Below, one piece after another: positions 32,391 to 44,998 of a stretch of DNA of 64,000 nt. Position numbers and translations under genes: made by a program. Origin of the DNA: Cephalotrichum gorgonifer (taxonomy: Eukaryota > Ascomycota > Sordariomycetes > Microascales > Microascaceae); NCBI GenBank assembly GCA_900312665.1, contig ONZQ02000001.1, positions 292,600 to 356,599 on the forward strand. Direction: 5' to 3'. Numbering within the stretch: position 1 is the first letter of the stretch; each line of letters opens with the position of its first letter. Under the pieces are notes generated by a model. The model saw only the letters and a list, made by a program, of their open reading frames with translations, searched no databases and was not told the DNA's origin.

Positions 32391-35300
32391 CTACGTCCTC
32401 ACGGGCTCGTAATACTCCCTGAACCTGTCCGCAGAGTCCCACCCGACCTGGTACACCACGTTCCAGCACACCAGCAGCAGGCTCGGGAACCTCACCGTCC
32501 AGAAGGCGAGGTACCCCTCCGGCAGCGGCCCGACCGACCTCTTCAGCGCCTCCGGCATGTCCTCGTAGTGGTTCCTCTTGTTCCTCAGCGCCCTCAGCAG
32601 GTCCAGCAGCCTCGAGCCCGTGTACTTCCTCTGCTTCCCCAGCGAGTCGATGAACTCCCGTGGCAGCGCCCGGAGGAAGTCCCCCCGCGTCACCCCAGGC
32701 GCGTTCATCTCCAGCTCCTCGAGCGCCGCGCTCGGCGGCTCCCGCGGCTCCTTCTCGAAGTGGTCCGACACGTCGCACAGGAACTGGAGGCGCGTCTTCG
32801 CAGACCAGAAGAACGGGTGCGCCATCACCTCCCGCGCGTTCGGACGCTGCTTCGCGTCCGCGTTCAGCATCGCCGCGATGACGTCCTTCGCCTCGTGCGC
32901 GAAGTCGCCCAGCGAGTCGAGCGCGTCGAGAGAGTAGTTATCCTTTCGGATGTTCACCTCGCGCATGTACCTGTCCCCGCAGTCGAACGGGTGCGATCCG
33001 CCCGTGAGCACGTAGAAGAACACGAGGCCGAGCGAGAAGATGTCGATCGACCGCGTGGCGCGGCGGCTGGACATCCCCGAGTCGCCGACCAGAACGGAAC
33101 CGGAGCCCGAGTGCGTGCTGGACTCCATGGCCGTCGACGAGTCGTCGTCGATGAGCAGCTCCGGCGCGCGCCACCCGGACGTCCCCGCGGCGCGGCCCGT
33201 CGTGGCGCCGAACGAGGACTGCGTGTCCTCCAGCTTCTTGCAGAGGCCAAAGTCCGACACTAGGACGCGCGGACGGCCGTCCTTGCCCATGTTGACAAGG
33301 ATGTTCTGCGGCTTGAGGTCGCGGTGGACGATGCGGAGAGAGTGCAGGTGGCTGATACCGTTGGTGATCTGCAGGAGCACGCCGGGAAGGTCCTTGCCGC
33401 CGGCCTGGGCTATCTCCGGGTACTGGTGCGGCTTCTCGATGACGTCCGCGAGGGAAGCCGCGCAGCGCTCTAGGGCGATATAGAGGAAGCCGTCCCTGAC
33501 TTGCTGGGCGAAGTAGCGGATGACTAGTTGCGGTTAGCTTAGCTACACGACAAAACATGTATGTGGGACTGGACTGCCAGTAACTCACCATTGGGATGAT
33601 CGTCGCTCTCCCTCAACAACTTCGTCTCCTGAGACGCAATGTCGTAAAACTGGATCAACATCCTCTTAACGGCAACGACCCTGCCGTCGAACTTGCCGGC
33701 GAAGACGAGCGTCCCGTTGCTCCCGGTACCCAGCTGGTCGTTCATGTCCACCTCAATGTTGCCCATGCGGATAATGGGCCCCGACACGGACTGCATGTCG
33801 TCCGGCATGGTATACACGTCGGGCTCCAGCTTGGCTGATTTGGCCGGTTCCCGGAGCCTGAGCACCTTGTCCACGGCGTCCTCGATCGGGTCGTCGCTGG
33901 GCGCCCGAGAGGCGTCCCGCTCCTTGTCCTTCTTGCGGTGTTTGACGCCGCCGCGCCTGCCACGGTGCGCCTTCTTCTTCTTCTCCACGGGCGCGCCGTC
34001 CGCTGCTTGTGCCCCATTCGTCTCTGGCGGCTTGTCCGTGGTGATTGCCTTGTCCGTGGCGGCTGGCTGCGCGTCATCCGCCCCGTCGACGGCTTGTTGT
34101 GCAAGCAGGGCCTGACCAGCCTTCTCGGGCTGGGGGGGTATATAGCTGGGGGCATCGCCCTGGACCTCGGTGCTACCCGCCTCCACTGTCTCCACGAGTG
34201 GCTGTGCCGGCGGGTTGGGTGCCGCCGGCGTCTCCACGGGCTCCGGCGATGCTTCCTCCGACTGGGGCTGGCTCGCGGGGGACTCCGACACCTTATCCTC
34301 GGACTCCGAATCGGAATCAGCCTCGGCAGCAAACTTCTTGCCCAGCCAGCCAGACTCCACCCAATAGCGTTTGCTAGCCAGGCGCCTACACTGGCGTCGT
34401 AGTTCCTTGTGGTAGACAATAATGAGGATGACGAAGATCGGGATCCAGACCTCGTTCATAACCCAGGCCATGATCCTGTGCGCGGCAATCTCCTTAAACG
34501 TCTTCACCCTAGAGCCAATCGTGGGCGGCGTCGGCGGCTCATCTAGCAAACCGGAGCCGGTAGACAGGTTGTTCGGGTCGATGGCGGGGGAGCCAGCCTG
34601 CTGCTGCTCTCCTGGCGGCAAGGTGGGAGGCTGGTACTGGCCGTGGGAACCACTGACCATATCCAGCTGGTGGGTGCCAACCAGTGTCTCCGAGACCAGG
34701 CCCGGTGCCAGGCCATTAACTACCGCCTGCCGAATCTCCCACGAGTCGGGGTGTTGAATCCTCGCCGAGGGGGCATTGACAATAAGAGGGTACGCCTGTC
34801 CCGATAGAGCGTACCAGCCACCATCCACGGTGCGGTTGAGGAAGACGCTGTTCCGGCGCTCATCGGCAGTAGCGGAGTCGTGGGAGGGCGGAGGGGGCTG
34901 CGGGAGGATGATGAGCTCAGAGTCCCGGTTGTTCCCGTTAGATGATCCCCTGGGCCGACAGACGTCGAAGACGCGGGCGACGGGGCTGGGGAACTGGTTC
35001 TTGGAAATGGGCTTCTGGAAGAGGTCGTCGTCGTCAATCCCCTGCATGCCCACGTTCCGGTGGGAGAAGCCGTAAACAGAGCCATCGTGCTGGCTCGTGA
35101 TGTACAGCATGTCCAGGGGCATGTTGTACTGCTGGAGGAGGTCGTTATCGTACGTGTTCAGGACCCACTCATTGTACTTCAGAGTGGCTATGGGCCGGCC
35201 GTCTCGGCGCTGTATGCTGACGGTGTACTCGGTGCGGCCGAGAGTAATGGTGCCGAGGGAGCTGCACTCCTCCTCGCCGAGGATGGCATTCGGGCGGAAG

Positions 35301-36310
35301 CAGCTCTCAGCGTCGTTGACCTGTGACCCGGTGGTGCCGAACCACTTCAGCACACGGCCAGTGGCGGCATCGAGGGTTATCATGGCGGTCTTCTTCTCGC
35401 CGAGGTACGCGACGGGAGGTTCCTCGGCGGCGTGGGGGGCCAGCTCCTCGACGAGCTTCTTCATGGTCAGGCCAGTGCTCGTGAGGGTGGGCTCCGGAGC
35501 AGCCGGAACCCACACGTAAATCTTGCCGTCGCGGCCGGGCTCGACGGCCCAGACGTAGTGGTCGACGGGGTGGAAGTCTTCGTCGAGGGCGGAGACGTTG
35601 GCGCGGTGGTGGACGGTCTCAATCATGGGCTGCTCCACCTCGAGGTGCCAGCGCTTCTGACCGGTCTTGCGGTCGGACGCGTGCAGATCTCCATCGACGG
35701 TCGCCAGAAGAATAAAGTCTTCCACTTCCCAGTCCGCAAGGCTCCGCGCATTCTGCGGCGAAGCGAGCCCAGAGGCCCCCGGGGCAGCAATGTGGGGGGC
35801 GGTGGGTCGGAGTCCTGCGGGTGGTGCTCGAACGGACTTAGCCGGAGCCAAAGTAGCGAGGGCGCTCGCGTCGTTAGGTATTATGATGTTTTGGTAGTTG
35901 CTGTTGTACTCTCGGGCGTGGTTGTACACTCCTCTGTCCTCTCGTCCCGGTCGGCGGGCGTTGTTGTTAGGGTCCGAGGGCGTGGATGACTCGGCCGAGT
36001 TCTCGTACTGGTGGTTGTTGGGGTTCGACTTGATGGAGCCCGGCTGGGGAACGGTGTGGGCGCCGGCCCAGTCGTGGGCCGCATCGTCGAGGTCGTCAGC
36101 AGCGACCTGGCGGTTGATTTGGGCGAGCGTCTCGGCGCTGCGCGTCTGATGGTGGGGATCGGGGGGGTGGTAGTTCGGGGAGCCGGCGCCTGCGGCATCG
36201 ACGATGTTGGCGCAGGAGGCTAGAAAGAGGGCTGCGCAGGCCACGACGAATCTCTTGCGCTGGGCGCCGCCTCCTCCATGGCGAGCGTCGGCTGGTGGCC
36301 GTCGCGGCAT
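32391..36310 (-). CDS. IRE1: Unfolded-protein-response sensor kinase/endoribonuclease Ire1
   Basis: Type I ER-membrane protein that senses unfolded proteins and splices HAC1/hacA mRNA. Exons 36310..33589 and 33523..32391 with one 65-nt intron give 1284 residues. A basic N-terminus leads into a signal segment (FVVACAALFLASCANIVDA, 21-39). The luminal domain begins near 194 (WEVEDFILLATVDGDLHASD). The membrane span is about 620-633 (VWIPIFVILIIVYH). A long linker contains an acidic Ser-rich block and a KKKKAHRGRRGGVKHRKK block. The kinase domain has GTGSNGT (861-867), Lys882, HRD (974-976) and DFG (998-1000). In the KEN RNase domain, Tyr1208, Arg1221, Asn1222 and His1226 keep the spacing of yeast Tyr1043, Arg1056, Asn1057 and His1061, so the nuclease looks intact. 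The HAC1 substrate gene is not in this window. Confidence 0.96.
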
Positions 36311-39300
36311 GGCTGCAGCGTAGGGAGAGTGAGAGGGGGGCTTCTTTGGGTGATCACATCAAGCCCGGATCGCTCGAGGGCGGGACAAAGTCGCGGAGGG
36401 GGGGATCTATCATTCGCGCTAGTCCGCGTCGGTTCGGGGGCTCGAGATATATATAAATGGAGATGATGAAGTCGCCCTTGGTTGTGTGGTCTGGATGTGG
36501 AAGTTAAAAGGGAGGGTTGAGGGTTGTGCTGACGCAAGAGTCGGCAAGGTTTGGAGACGGCGTGGGCGGGCGACGGGGCGGCGGGAGAGTCGTCTCAGTC
36601 AATGGCTGAAATTGAATTCCACTTGGTGGGTACCTTAATACGATAGTGCTCCGATTCGGGGGCCGGCGAGCGGGGAGAAGGCGAGACCAGCGAAGGACAA
36701 TTAGAGGAGTCGTTCGTGCAATCCGGGGGAGGTCAGCGAAAAATATCGTCGGAAAGGGGCACAACCTAACCCCAGCGTTCCTTCGTGTTCGCTGCTCTTT
36801 TTCTTCCCTGGACCTGGAGGGAGAGAAAAGAAGGGTGGTAGCGAAGGGTACTTTGCCCAGGCGAAGAGGTTGGGGAAGTGGCTGTAAAGAGTCTGGACGG
36901 ATGGGACGGGAACCTCGGGCGCTCGCTGACTGGGCTTACTCGTACTCCTACTATTACTGGTACGAGCACATATAATACTGGTATCCACACACGTAACAAA
37001 GTATCCTGGATACTACCAACACACCCTCCCTCTTCCCCCTTCCGCCCCCCCGCCGCTACGTTTTGTCCTGTTGGCCCGCTATTTTCGCAGCGGACATAGT
37101 AGTACGACACCCACCGTACATGTTCACTTTGCGACGAGTGATCCTGCGGCCGGGCGGGTTCGAGAGAGCCTCGGAGCTGTGGGTCGGTGGGGTTGCGTTT
37201 CGTGTTTCTGGGCTTACCGAGCACTATGCATGGGTGTGGCCAACAGCAAAGTCGCAATGAGTACTACATAGGAGTCCCTGCCCGAGGAAGGGGGGCAGGC
37301 AGGTGCAATGGATGGGTCTCAATATGGACACCCGTTTATTGCTGTCATCCAGCAATACTTTTTGTACCACCAAAATATACCATGTTTCATACACCCGAGC
37401 CTAGGTCCACTGGCATTGGCGTTGGCATTCGTGTTGGTTCCGCGTCAAAAATACTCCCTCACTCTCTCGATTGATTCCCTTGGCTTCCCTTGGCTTCCCT
37501 TGGCTTTAGGTGTACAGTTCGACCTCAAGATCTGGGGTTTGTGACTGGCCCCAACTTTCGAGGTATTACAAGTATAACGAGTACGAGGGTCCTCGTGCCT
37601 AGAGGCATGCTTCCGGGTGTCGCTACTCCATACAGGTAGTTTGTGCACTATTAGGGTTTTTTGTCACTGGGTCCGCTAGTACCGTACTAGCCCGATTCGC
37701 CAATTGCCAGGCCAAGAATCAGGAGCAAAGTACTCGTCTTAGCATTGAAACCCTGTCTCGACGTCGCGATCCACTCTCACGTCGCCGGGGAAGACAGCCA
37801 AGCCAGTCTTAGCTCATCTCAAACTCAACCTCTTACTCGTACTCGTACTCAAGCTCGGTCTCGAGTTTTGAGCGACTCTGTCTCGGAAGGGTGGGACTTA
37901 ACGCCGCCCCCACAGGCTGACGACAGCCTGCCCATGCAAGTTGGGAGCGTTTTTTTTTTCAGGTACGGAGTACCTCGATGGCATTCCACAGAATGGGATG
38001 GACGACAGCAACCTCATTCCAGTTGGCACGGTTGGTTGATCGACCGGTCAAGCTGGGGGCGGGAGTGGACAAATCTGTGGACACAACATTGGCGGCACTA
38101 ACTAGTTTGGCGGGGAGCCCGGGACTCGACACAAAAAAAGAAACCTGTGCGACCAGGAAAGGTGTACTTTTCAACGGCGCCCTGCCACCCGATTCGCAAC
38201 GAGGACAGGTATCTACGAGTATGCATAGTAAGTAGGCAACAGGATAAATGTGTCCACATCTACGTTCTACACAGGTCTATGTGGTGCTGTCAAGCAGAGA
38301 AGGACTCCCGGGTAATAATAGTACTGACTACAGCCACGAGTAATAATAGTTGCAAGGGAGTATTAATGACCATGCGGTCCGATATTAATTCCAATCTTCG
38401 AAGCACTTCGCAACTGCCGCTGTCTCTCGAAAGGGTAGGGAAAAATCTTCACTACAACGAAGGGGCTGGGGAATGGCGAATCTGGCTCATCCCTTGTTCC
38501 ATCCCGATCCTGGTTTGTATCCCCCCCCCTTGCCCGTTCTTGCCCGTCTGTGCGCACACATCTGATCCCTCGAACCGTTCCCACGTGAAGGCAGTCACAA
38601 CCCGCCCCGCCCTCCGAGATCACAGTGAGCTTGCTTGTCTTGGCGTCAAGGCCATGCCGTTGAAATCTCACCCGCTATGTCTCATTTGCCGTTCTCGAAC
38701 CTGAATAATAATGCGAAGTTACATAACTAGTTAGTGTACATCAACAGCACCCAGCACCCAGCAGCGAGCTAAGATACCGCTTCTGATCAGCGCCCGAATA
38801 GCACCAGATAGATGAGGTGGCGAGAGATCTCCATCCTGGCCGGCGGCAAGCGGACGGACCTCTCCCTCCCGGCTAAGCAGCTTAATACCCACTTTGCTCT
38901 CCCGATCGTCCCACACACCAACACCACCACGCCTTTTTGAAGCATCTGCTCGTATGACCATGACGGAGCAGCGCTGCCTGTGGGCGTCCCCAATACCACA
39001 GGGTTCTTCTCCCCCACTGGGCCCAATGCAAGTCAGCTCCGACTCCCTCAAATACGTCTGACTGAACCGTCAACCCCCCCCTTTTTTCTTCCTTTTCAGA
39101 GTAAAATACAAAGAATCCGAGCCGATCTCCTCGTTCTCTACCCAAGTTGCCCCCTTTGCCCTCTCCCCCCGCCCTAGCAACTCTGAGACAAGTTGAAAGT
39201 CTACTCCACCGCCCCCGCCCACCAAAACCCAGGTGTCTTCCCCAATATGGCTTTCCGCTCCCCATGCCGATCCTACACATCACGGCTCCATGATCGAGAG

Positions 39301-40867
39301 GGGTAAGCGGTCGTACGAGCCCGTCATCGTCGTGAGTATCGGATGCATCAAAGCGTCAATAGCATGGGGTGCCGTAGCGATCAAGTTATCGATCGGCGTG
39401 GCGTCTACGTTCCGACTAATCAGTCCCACTTACACAGAGCGCGTGCGGGGAGAAAAAAAACCGCCTCGTTCGTTTCCGTCGTCATAGGATCTCCTCCCCT
39501 CCGCCTTCCAAATAATGTCGAATGGGGAGTGGGATGGGTGGGGAGACTCTCTCTTTCCGTATGCTATCCTTGGCTTTCCGGTGAGGAGAAGTTGCAGACG
39601 GAAACCAGGATGCCTGACGACGGGGGGCGGCCGTGAGGCTCTCTCGGGCTTTCCCATTTCGGCATCCACGTCGCCTTCCTCCTGTTCAGATATGTTTGAC
39701 ACAGCCCTCATCCCGTGAGATATTTATGCCATCGCACTCACGTGGCCCCGATAACGGAATATTTTGGCCGCTACCGTCTGCCTTTGCCGCATTCGAGACG
39801 GGGACTGGGCTGGTCAGGGCCGGGGTTTCATCATGGCTCCTACAACTCGCGGAGTCGCTTCAGTTATGGAACGTGAGAGCCAGAAATGTAATGCCGTGAC
39901 GACTGTAAATGCGGTACCCAGCCGGATGTCCACACGAGGTACCTATCTACCCGACTTAACTTTCGCCGACAAACGCTAATGAATTGGGTTCGGGGCGGAG
40001 CGCCGAGCCAAGACCGGCGGCTCTGGTAGCGCCGGAGAAGTGGATCCACATCGGCGAACCTCACCTCGGCGACGGCCTCTGCCCTTCTACAATCTTGCGG
40101 GGTGTATACTCGGTATTAAAACTTGTAATCCCAGTATTAATATCCTGGTGTGACTCTCTCAGATTGGATTCTCATATAAAGGTCGAATGGAGTTCATTAC
40201 TGTCCTGTCTAGGTACTGTGTATATGGGCGAATATTTCCTGCTATCCAGGTCACCCCAGATGGACACTATCTAGTTTGTGTTCTCTCCCGCATCCTAAAC
40301 AGAGAGGTCATAGAATCTAATCCTCAAAGAAAAAAGGTGAAGGTTTCATAACATGCCTACCTCAAGGGAAAGTCACCCAGATCCCCCTGGTTGCCCTAAA
40401 GCTCATCTTCACGAATCCCTTCCCATAATTCACAAGAGGAAGGTGAAGAGGTATGCTCTGTTAATGGGCAAATATCTGTACCTTCCATAAGCTCCAGTCC
40501 CTGCTTCATAATAGAGGAGCACCCTGCTGCCCATCAGATTATACTGGAGCATCAACAATTACCAGAAGGGAAGGCACACAATGATATGTATGCCCCAATG
40601 CCCCAACTGTGTAATGAACAGTCGCTCCTTCTCTGGCTCTAGGCTCGAGTTATCTAGTAAATAACGAAAAGCTGCTCCTTCCCTCGTTCCAGTGCATACC
40701 CTAATGGTACAGTACATAACATCTCCCTCCTCTCATCTACAAAAGCCCATTCCCTCTTTCCTCTCCTCTTCTGTTCCTTCTCCCAACTCAAACCCAATTA
40801 ACAAAGACAAGTTCACAACCAACTACCAACACCAACAACCAACAGTCAACCATCAACAATAACCACG
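36311..40867. other. 4.5-kb gene-poor region
   Basis: Largest gene-free interval of the window, between IRE1 and the CVNH gene. No exon series with family resemblance found. Features seen: TACTCGTA/TACGAGTA motifs (about 36940-36966, 37570, 37825-37850), a 10-bp tandem repeat (37474-37507), a duplicated GTAATAATAGT (38311-38321 and about 38340-38350), and a visibly AT-richer stretch (about 40090-40860) next to the CVNH gene. It could hold a decayed transposon, a long non-coding RNA or a fast-evolving gene that I cannot recognise. Confidence 0.5.
37474..37507 (+). repeat. 10-bp tandem repeat (TGGCTTCCCT)n
   Basis: Just over three perfect copies of a 10-bp unit in intergenic DNA. Confidence 0.9.
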
Positions 40868-41739
40868 ATGCGTGTCTCAAGCATCCTCGCCGCCATTGCG
40901 GCCTCCATGGCCACGCAAGCCACTGCCACCCCCGTCCCCGACGAGATCGACGCCCTTGCCTCCGTTGCGGCCGCCCGTGTCACCGCCATGCCCGTACTTG
41001 ACAAGACTGCCATCTCTGGTGGACCTAAGCCCGAGGGCGCAGTGTTCGACTGCGACTCGAACTGGCTCAACCCCTTGTGGACATACCGCCTCGCCTCCAA
41101 GTGCCCTCGCATGACCGAGGATGGCACGGAGACCGTCGAGTGGACCGAGATTGACCTCAATGAGTGCCTCATGAACGACATGGGCGAGTTGAAGTGGAGG
41201 CGCCAGTAAGAATCCTTTATTTCCTTCCTTGTTGTCTTGATCTTTCTCTCTTTCCAAGCATCCCCCTATTTTTTCTTTCTGCTCTCTCACCAAATGGCGG
41301 GTTCGGCCGGTGCACAAATTAGCTGAGGAAGAGTTGATGGCTAACTCCCAGTGCAGTGGACTCGCCATGAAGTCATGCCGAGATTGTGTTCTGACTGACG
41401 AGCACACCAACTCGCCTCGTCTTTCCTGCCGCTGCAACATTGGAAAGAGCAATTCCAAAATGACGACCATCTCCCTCCGTAAGTTCAACCACATTTTCCT
41501 CTTATTCCCTCAAGCTATCTCCATCCAACAATCTTTACAATAAGTCTCGTCCAGAAGAGGTGGGCCCCTGAGGGACCCCCTATCCCATCCCGATCCTCGC
41601 CAGATGGAAAAGGACTTGACTAATACGTTACATAGGCGACGGGCTGTACAACAAGGACGGCATCCTCCACTGCTTCGACTACGCGGGGATCAATACAAGC
41701 CCCAAGAGACCGGACGCCGCGAGGGCTGCTCCGTTCTAA
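40868..41739 (+). CDS. Secreted cyanovirin-N homology (CVNH) domain protein
   Basis: Predicted 187-residue secreted lectin-like protein. Exons 40868..41205, 41357..41478 and 41636..41739; introns of 151 and 157 nt have GTAAGA and GTAAGT donors. The signal peptide is MRVSSILAAIAASMATQATA. After about 35 residues comes FDCDSNWLNPLW, then EIDLNECLMNDMGELKW, the hallmark LDLN..I.N..G.L.W of the first CVNH half. SCRDCVL, LSCRCNIG, then TTISLRDGLYNKDGILHCF form the second half, with matching Leu-Asn-Gly-Leu spacing. Eight or so cysteines suggest disulfides. Without splicing a stop occurs at 41207. CVNH proteins in fungi usually bind glycans; ligand is unknown here. Recognition is by pattern, and splice choices were fixed by frame and the domain pattern. 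Confidence 0.78.
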
Positions 41740-42568
41740 ATAACCTAAGGAGATGGACCTGGGGATGAGGGAGGTGGAGGTGGAGGGGAGGGTCGGCGAC
41801 GACAAGACAAAGCCGATTCCTCTAGAAACTCCGAGGATAGCCCTAACAGGCACTCACTGTCAACAGGCGGGTTGTTCGGGCTGACATTTTGTGAAGTGCT
41901 GGGCCTAACTGATTTCCAGGCTTCGGAGAGATATCGTCATAGATTTTTATTTGTTTCCACGGAGAGATACCTGCCATTTAAGAGGCACAGCACGTGGACT
42001 GGAAGGAAGGGTACGGTAACGGCGGAAGAAATCCCGAAAAAGGAAGAAGTGGATGTGCCAGCTAGCAGGGAACAAGATATCAGGAAACGCACACATGATT
42101 TTCGGTGGCCTAGTTCAGGGAACAAGATTAGTTAGGCAGCCATCCAGTACTCTCCAAAAAAAGAGTTTAAACCCTTAACTTGTCCTCTCTCCGCCTTGGA
42201 CGTGGTGATGTTTCATACCTAGGGTGGCTTCCTGTCTATGTTCAAATAAGATCCCAGCTCACCTCCCCCTTAGACCAGAGGCTTCGAAGGCATGATAACA
42301 GTTTTCATGGAGGAGATCTATCAACCTTTTGGAAACTCAATGCTTGCTAATACAAATGCAAATCCATTTCCCCAGCCATGCCTCGGCATAGATATAGTGA
42401 CCATCACTTCGAACTCCTAAGATCATACCTCCTCCTTCCCCTTCCCATCCCTCCATGCAATGTCACCACAGCCCCCAAAAACTCCAGCCAAAAAAAAGCC
42501 AAGGTAAACCAAAGCCAAGGCCGAATCCATCCGAGGGGGGGCGCGAACAGGGGCAAACAGGGGCATAC
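41740..42568. other. Intergenic between convergent CVNH and HEL2 genes
   Basis: About 0.83 kb of 3' flanking DNA with no recognisable exon. GAGGTGGAGGTGGAGG-type short repeats occur just after the CVNH stop (about 41768-41790), and GGGAACAAGAT is repeated at about 42068 and 42117. Confidence 0.5.
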
Positions 42569-44998
42569 TCAACCCCACTGGACGAGCACCTTCTTCCCCT
42601 TCCCCTTCTTCTTCTTCCCGACCTCCTCCTCCTCCTCCTCCGCCTGCTCCCCCTGATCCGCGCCTCCCGTCCACGAGAAGCCCGTGTTGGTGCTCTGGCC
42701 CCAGTCCCTCCTCACGCTCCCCCTCCCGTACCCGAATATCGACGTGACGGGCTTCGGCGCGGCCGGCAGCGCGGGGAAGGCGTCCGCCCCTGCCACTGGC
42801 GGCCTCGCCGGCCCCGATCCACCCGCAGACGCGACCCACGACGACCGCGGCGCGGCGGCAGGCCTGCTCGCCCCCGTCGCCGTCCTCGTCGGTAGGGAGG
42901 GGAACGCGCTCCGCGCCGGCGGCGGCCTGCTGCTCGTGCTCGCGGAGGGCGCCGTCCACGACGACACGGCCGCGGAGGGCGCCGCGGGAGACGACGACGA
43001 CGGCCCGCTTAGGCTCTGGCGTGTGGCGCTCTTGAGCTTCAGCACCCTCGTCGAGTGCTTCTGCGACGCCCCGGCGGCCGTCGGCGCGGCGGGCGAGGCG
43101 CTCGCCGCCGCCGCCCACCCGGTGTTCGACGTTGTGGCGCCGTGCATGCCGCCTAGGCCGGGCAGCGAGGGGTAGTCCTCGTTGATGGCGCGCCAGTCCT
43201 GCCACGCCTTGCGCAGGGAGTCGGCCTTGGCCGGGTCCTCGAAGAGCTCGGCGAGCTCGCGGATGAGGACCCCGAGGGAGTTGGACGACGTCTCGGCGAA
43301 GAGCATGAACATGGCGTCGAGGAACTTGGGCCCGTTGAGCCTGCCGTTCTTGAAGGACGACACGTCCTCGCGGAACTTGGCCATCCGGGCGGGGTCGTTT
43401 CCGAGGAAGGTCTGCGCGCGCTCGATGACCCCGCGGTGGCGGGCGTGTCGCGCGCGGTCTTGTGGTGAGAGGGACGCGAGGTCCACGTTGGCGGAGGTGG
43501 CTGGGCTCTCGAAGACGGATGCGGGGGCGGGCTGGGCAGAGGATGAGGAGGAGGCGGCGGCGGGTTGACGGCTGGAAGCGGCTTGACGAGCGGCGCCGGC
43601 GGGGGTAGGTCCCGGTAGTCCCGGCCCCGCGCTTAACTGGCTTCCGAAATTGCGGTTCGACACGGTCTGGGCGGATTGAATGGCCATCTGCCTTTGGAAC
43701 GCTATCTCGTCTCTGCGCATCGGCTGAGCCGAGCTGGGCGGGATGGGCTCGGCGTTGGGATCCCTACCGCGTCCCCTACCCCTCCCGTCCCTGTCTCCTC
43801 TCCGTCCACCACCGCCCCCCCGCTCGGCCTGATAGCTCTGCCTGTAGTCGAAGCCCGCCAGGTCAACGATCCTCGCGTCCCTCCTGACGTCCTTCGATAG
43901 CGAGTCTCCGTGCTCGGCAAGCTGATGCGCCTTGAGGTCCATCTCGGAGCCAAAGACGACAAACTTCTTCTCCAGGCACTCCCTATCGATGCACAAGAAG
44001 TGGTCCATCCGGAAGTGCTTCTCAAGCGCCTCGTAGTTGAGGAAGTAGTGCGGCTCGCGCGAGTTCTGGCGGTCGCAGATGAAGCACCGCTCGTGCTTGT
44101 GGCGGCAGTGGTCGTACAGCTTGTCGGAGTCGTAGAAGCGCTCGCCGCAGAACCCGCAGAGGGGATGACCCTTGAAGCCGGTCTGGTCGACGGCGCCCGG
44201 CCTGTCGTCGCCATGGCGCATGTGCTTCTCGAGCTCCTTGTCCTGGAAGAGCTCGTGCTCGTGGGTGAAGACGCGCTTGTTGCGGGTGCAGAGGTCGCAC
44301 ATGCGCTTGTGGTGGGCGGACTTGACGTGGCGGTGGAGGTCGGGCCAGCCGAGGCCGGCGAAGTCGCAGGAGGATTCTGGGCAGTTGTAACGGAGGAGGA
44401 GGACGGTGTCGCCAACGATGTCCTCGTTCGCGTAGCGCACACCAATGTTGTCGTCTACACTGGTGATGTCGGCTGACGTGTAGTCTTCGAACCGCTTCTC
44501 GGGGTCGTCTGCGAAGATGACGTAGGGAGCCGATGTCTGATCTTCTTGTCAGCGGGGTGGGCAGGCGGGGAGTAGGCAGAGAGGCAAGATTGCACATACC
44601 CTGCAGTGTGCGCAGTCCTTCGTCTTGTAGAGAGCCCTCATCCGTAGGCCGCAGATATGGCACGTCTTGTGATTACAGGGAGCAATGGCGTAGTGCACGA
44701 CCGGGTTAGCGCAGATGAAGCATATCTCGACATCCGGATCCGTCCCCGCCACAGAGTGTGTATCTTGGTCTGCATTTTCCGCAGGTGTGGTGGGGGTTTT
44801 CGTTTTCGCTGAGGTCGATTCTGGGCCTCCCTGTCCGCGGCCACGGCCGCCCTCCTGAGATTGGCCCCCTCCCCCGCGCCCTCGGCCCCTGCCCTTTCCT
44901 CTCCCTCTTCCGCGACCGCCGCCCCTGGCTCTCGAGTCAGTTCTGGGCTGGCCTGGTGCTTGTGCGGTGGATGGCGCGCCTCCCGCGGTGGAAGCCAT
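42569..44998 (-). CDS. HEL2: E3 ubiquitin ligase Hel2/ZNF598-type (ribosome quality control)
   Basis: RING E3 ligase that detects collided ribosomes and ubiquitinates small-subunit proteins. Exons 44998..44600 and 44536..42569 (63-nt intron) give 788 residues. The N-terminus is an RG-rich segment (RGGGRGRGRGKGRGRGRGG, about 25-43) that could bind RNA. The RING finger follows at about 93-132: CFICANPVVHYAIAPCNHK, then CHIC and CAHC. TSAPYVIFADDPEKRFEDY directly after the RING matches the family's spacing. Next come C2H2-type zinc fingers (CPESSCDFAGLGWPDLHRH, CDLCTRN, CGFCGERFYDSDKLYDHC, CFICDR). The middle is Pro/Ala/Ser-rich. The C-terminus has an acidic EEEEEE run followed by GKKKKGKGKK. 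It diverges from the GT31 gene. Confidence 0.94.

Noticed and set aside
38147..38704. 185-codon plus-strand frame in the gene-poor region
   Set aside because: Composition looks like translated intergenic DNA; no domain, no signal peptide, no conserved motif.
41207..41209. In-frame stop in the CVNH gene, suggesting a 113-residue truncated protein
   Set aside because: A strong GTAAGA donor begins at 41206 and splicing restores the second CVNH half, so the stop is intronic.
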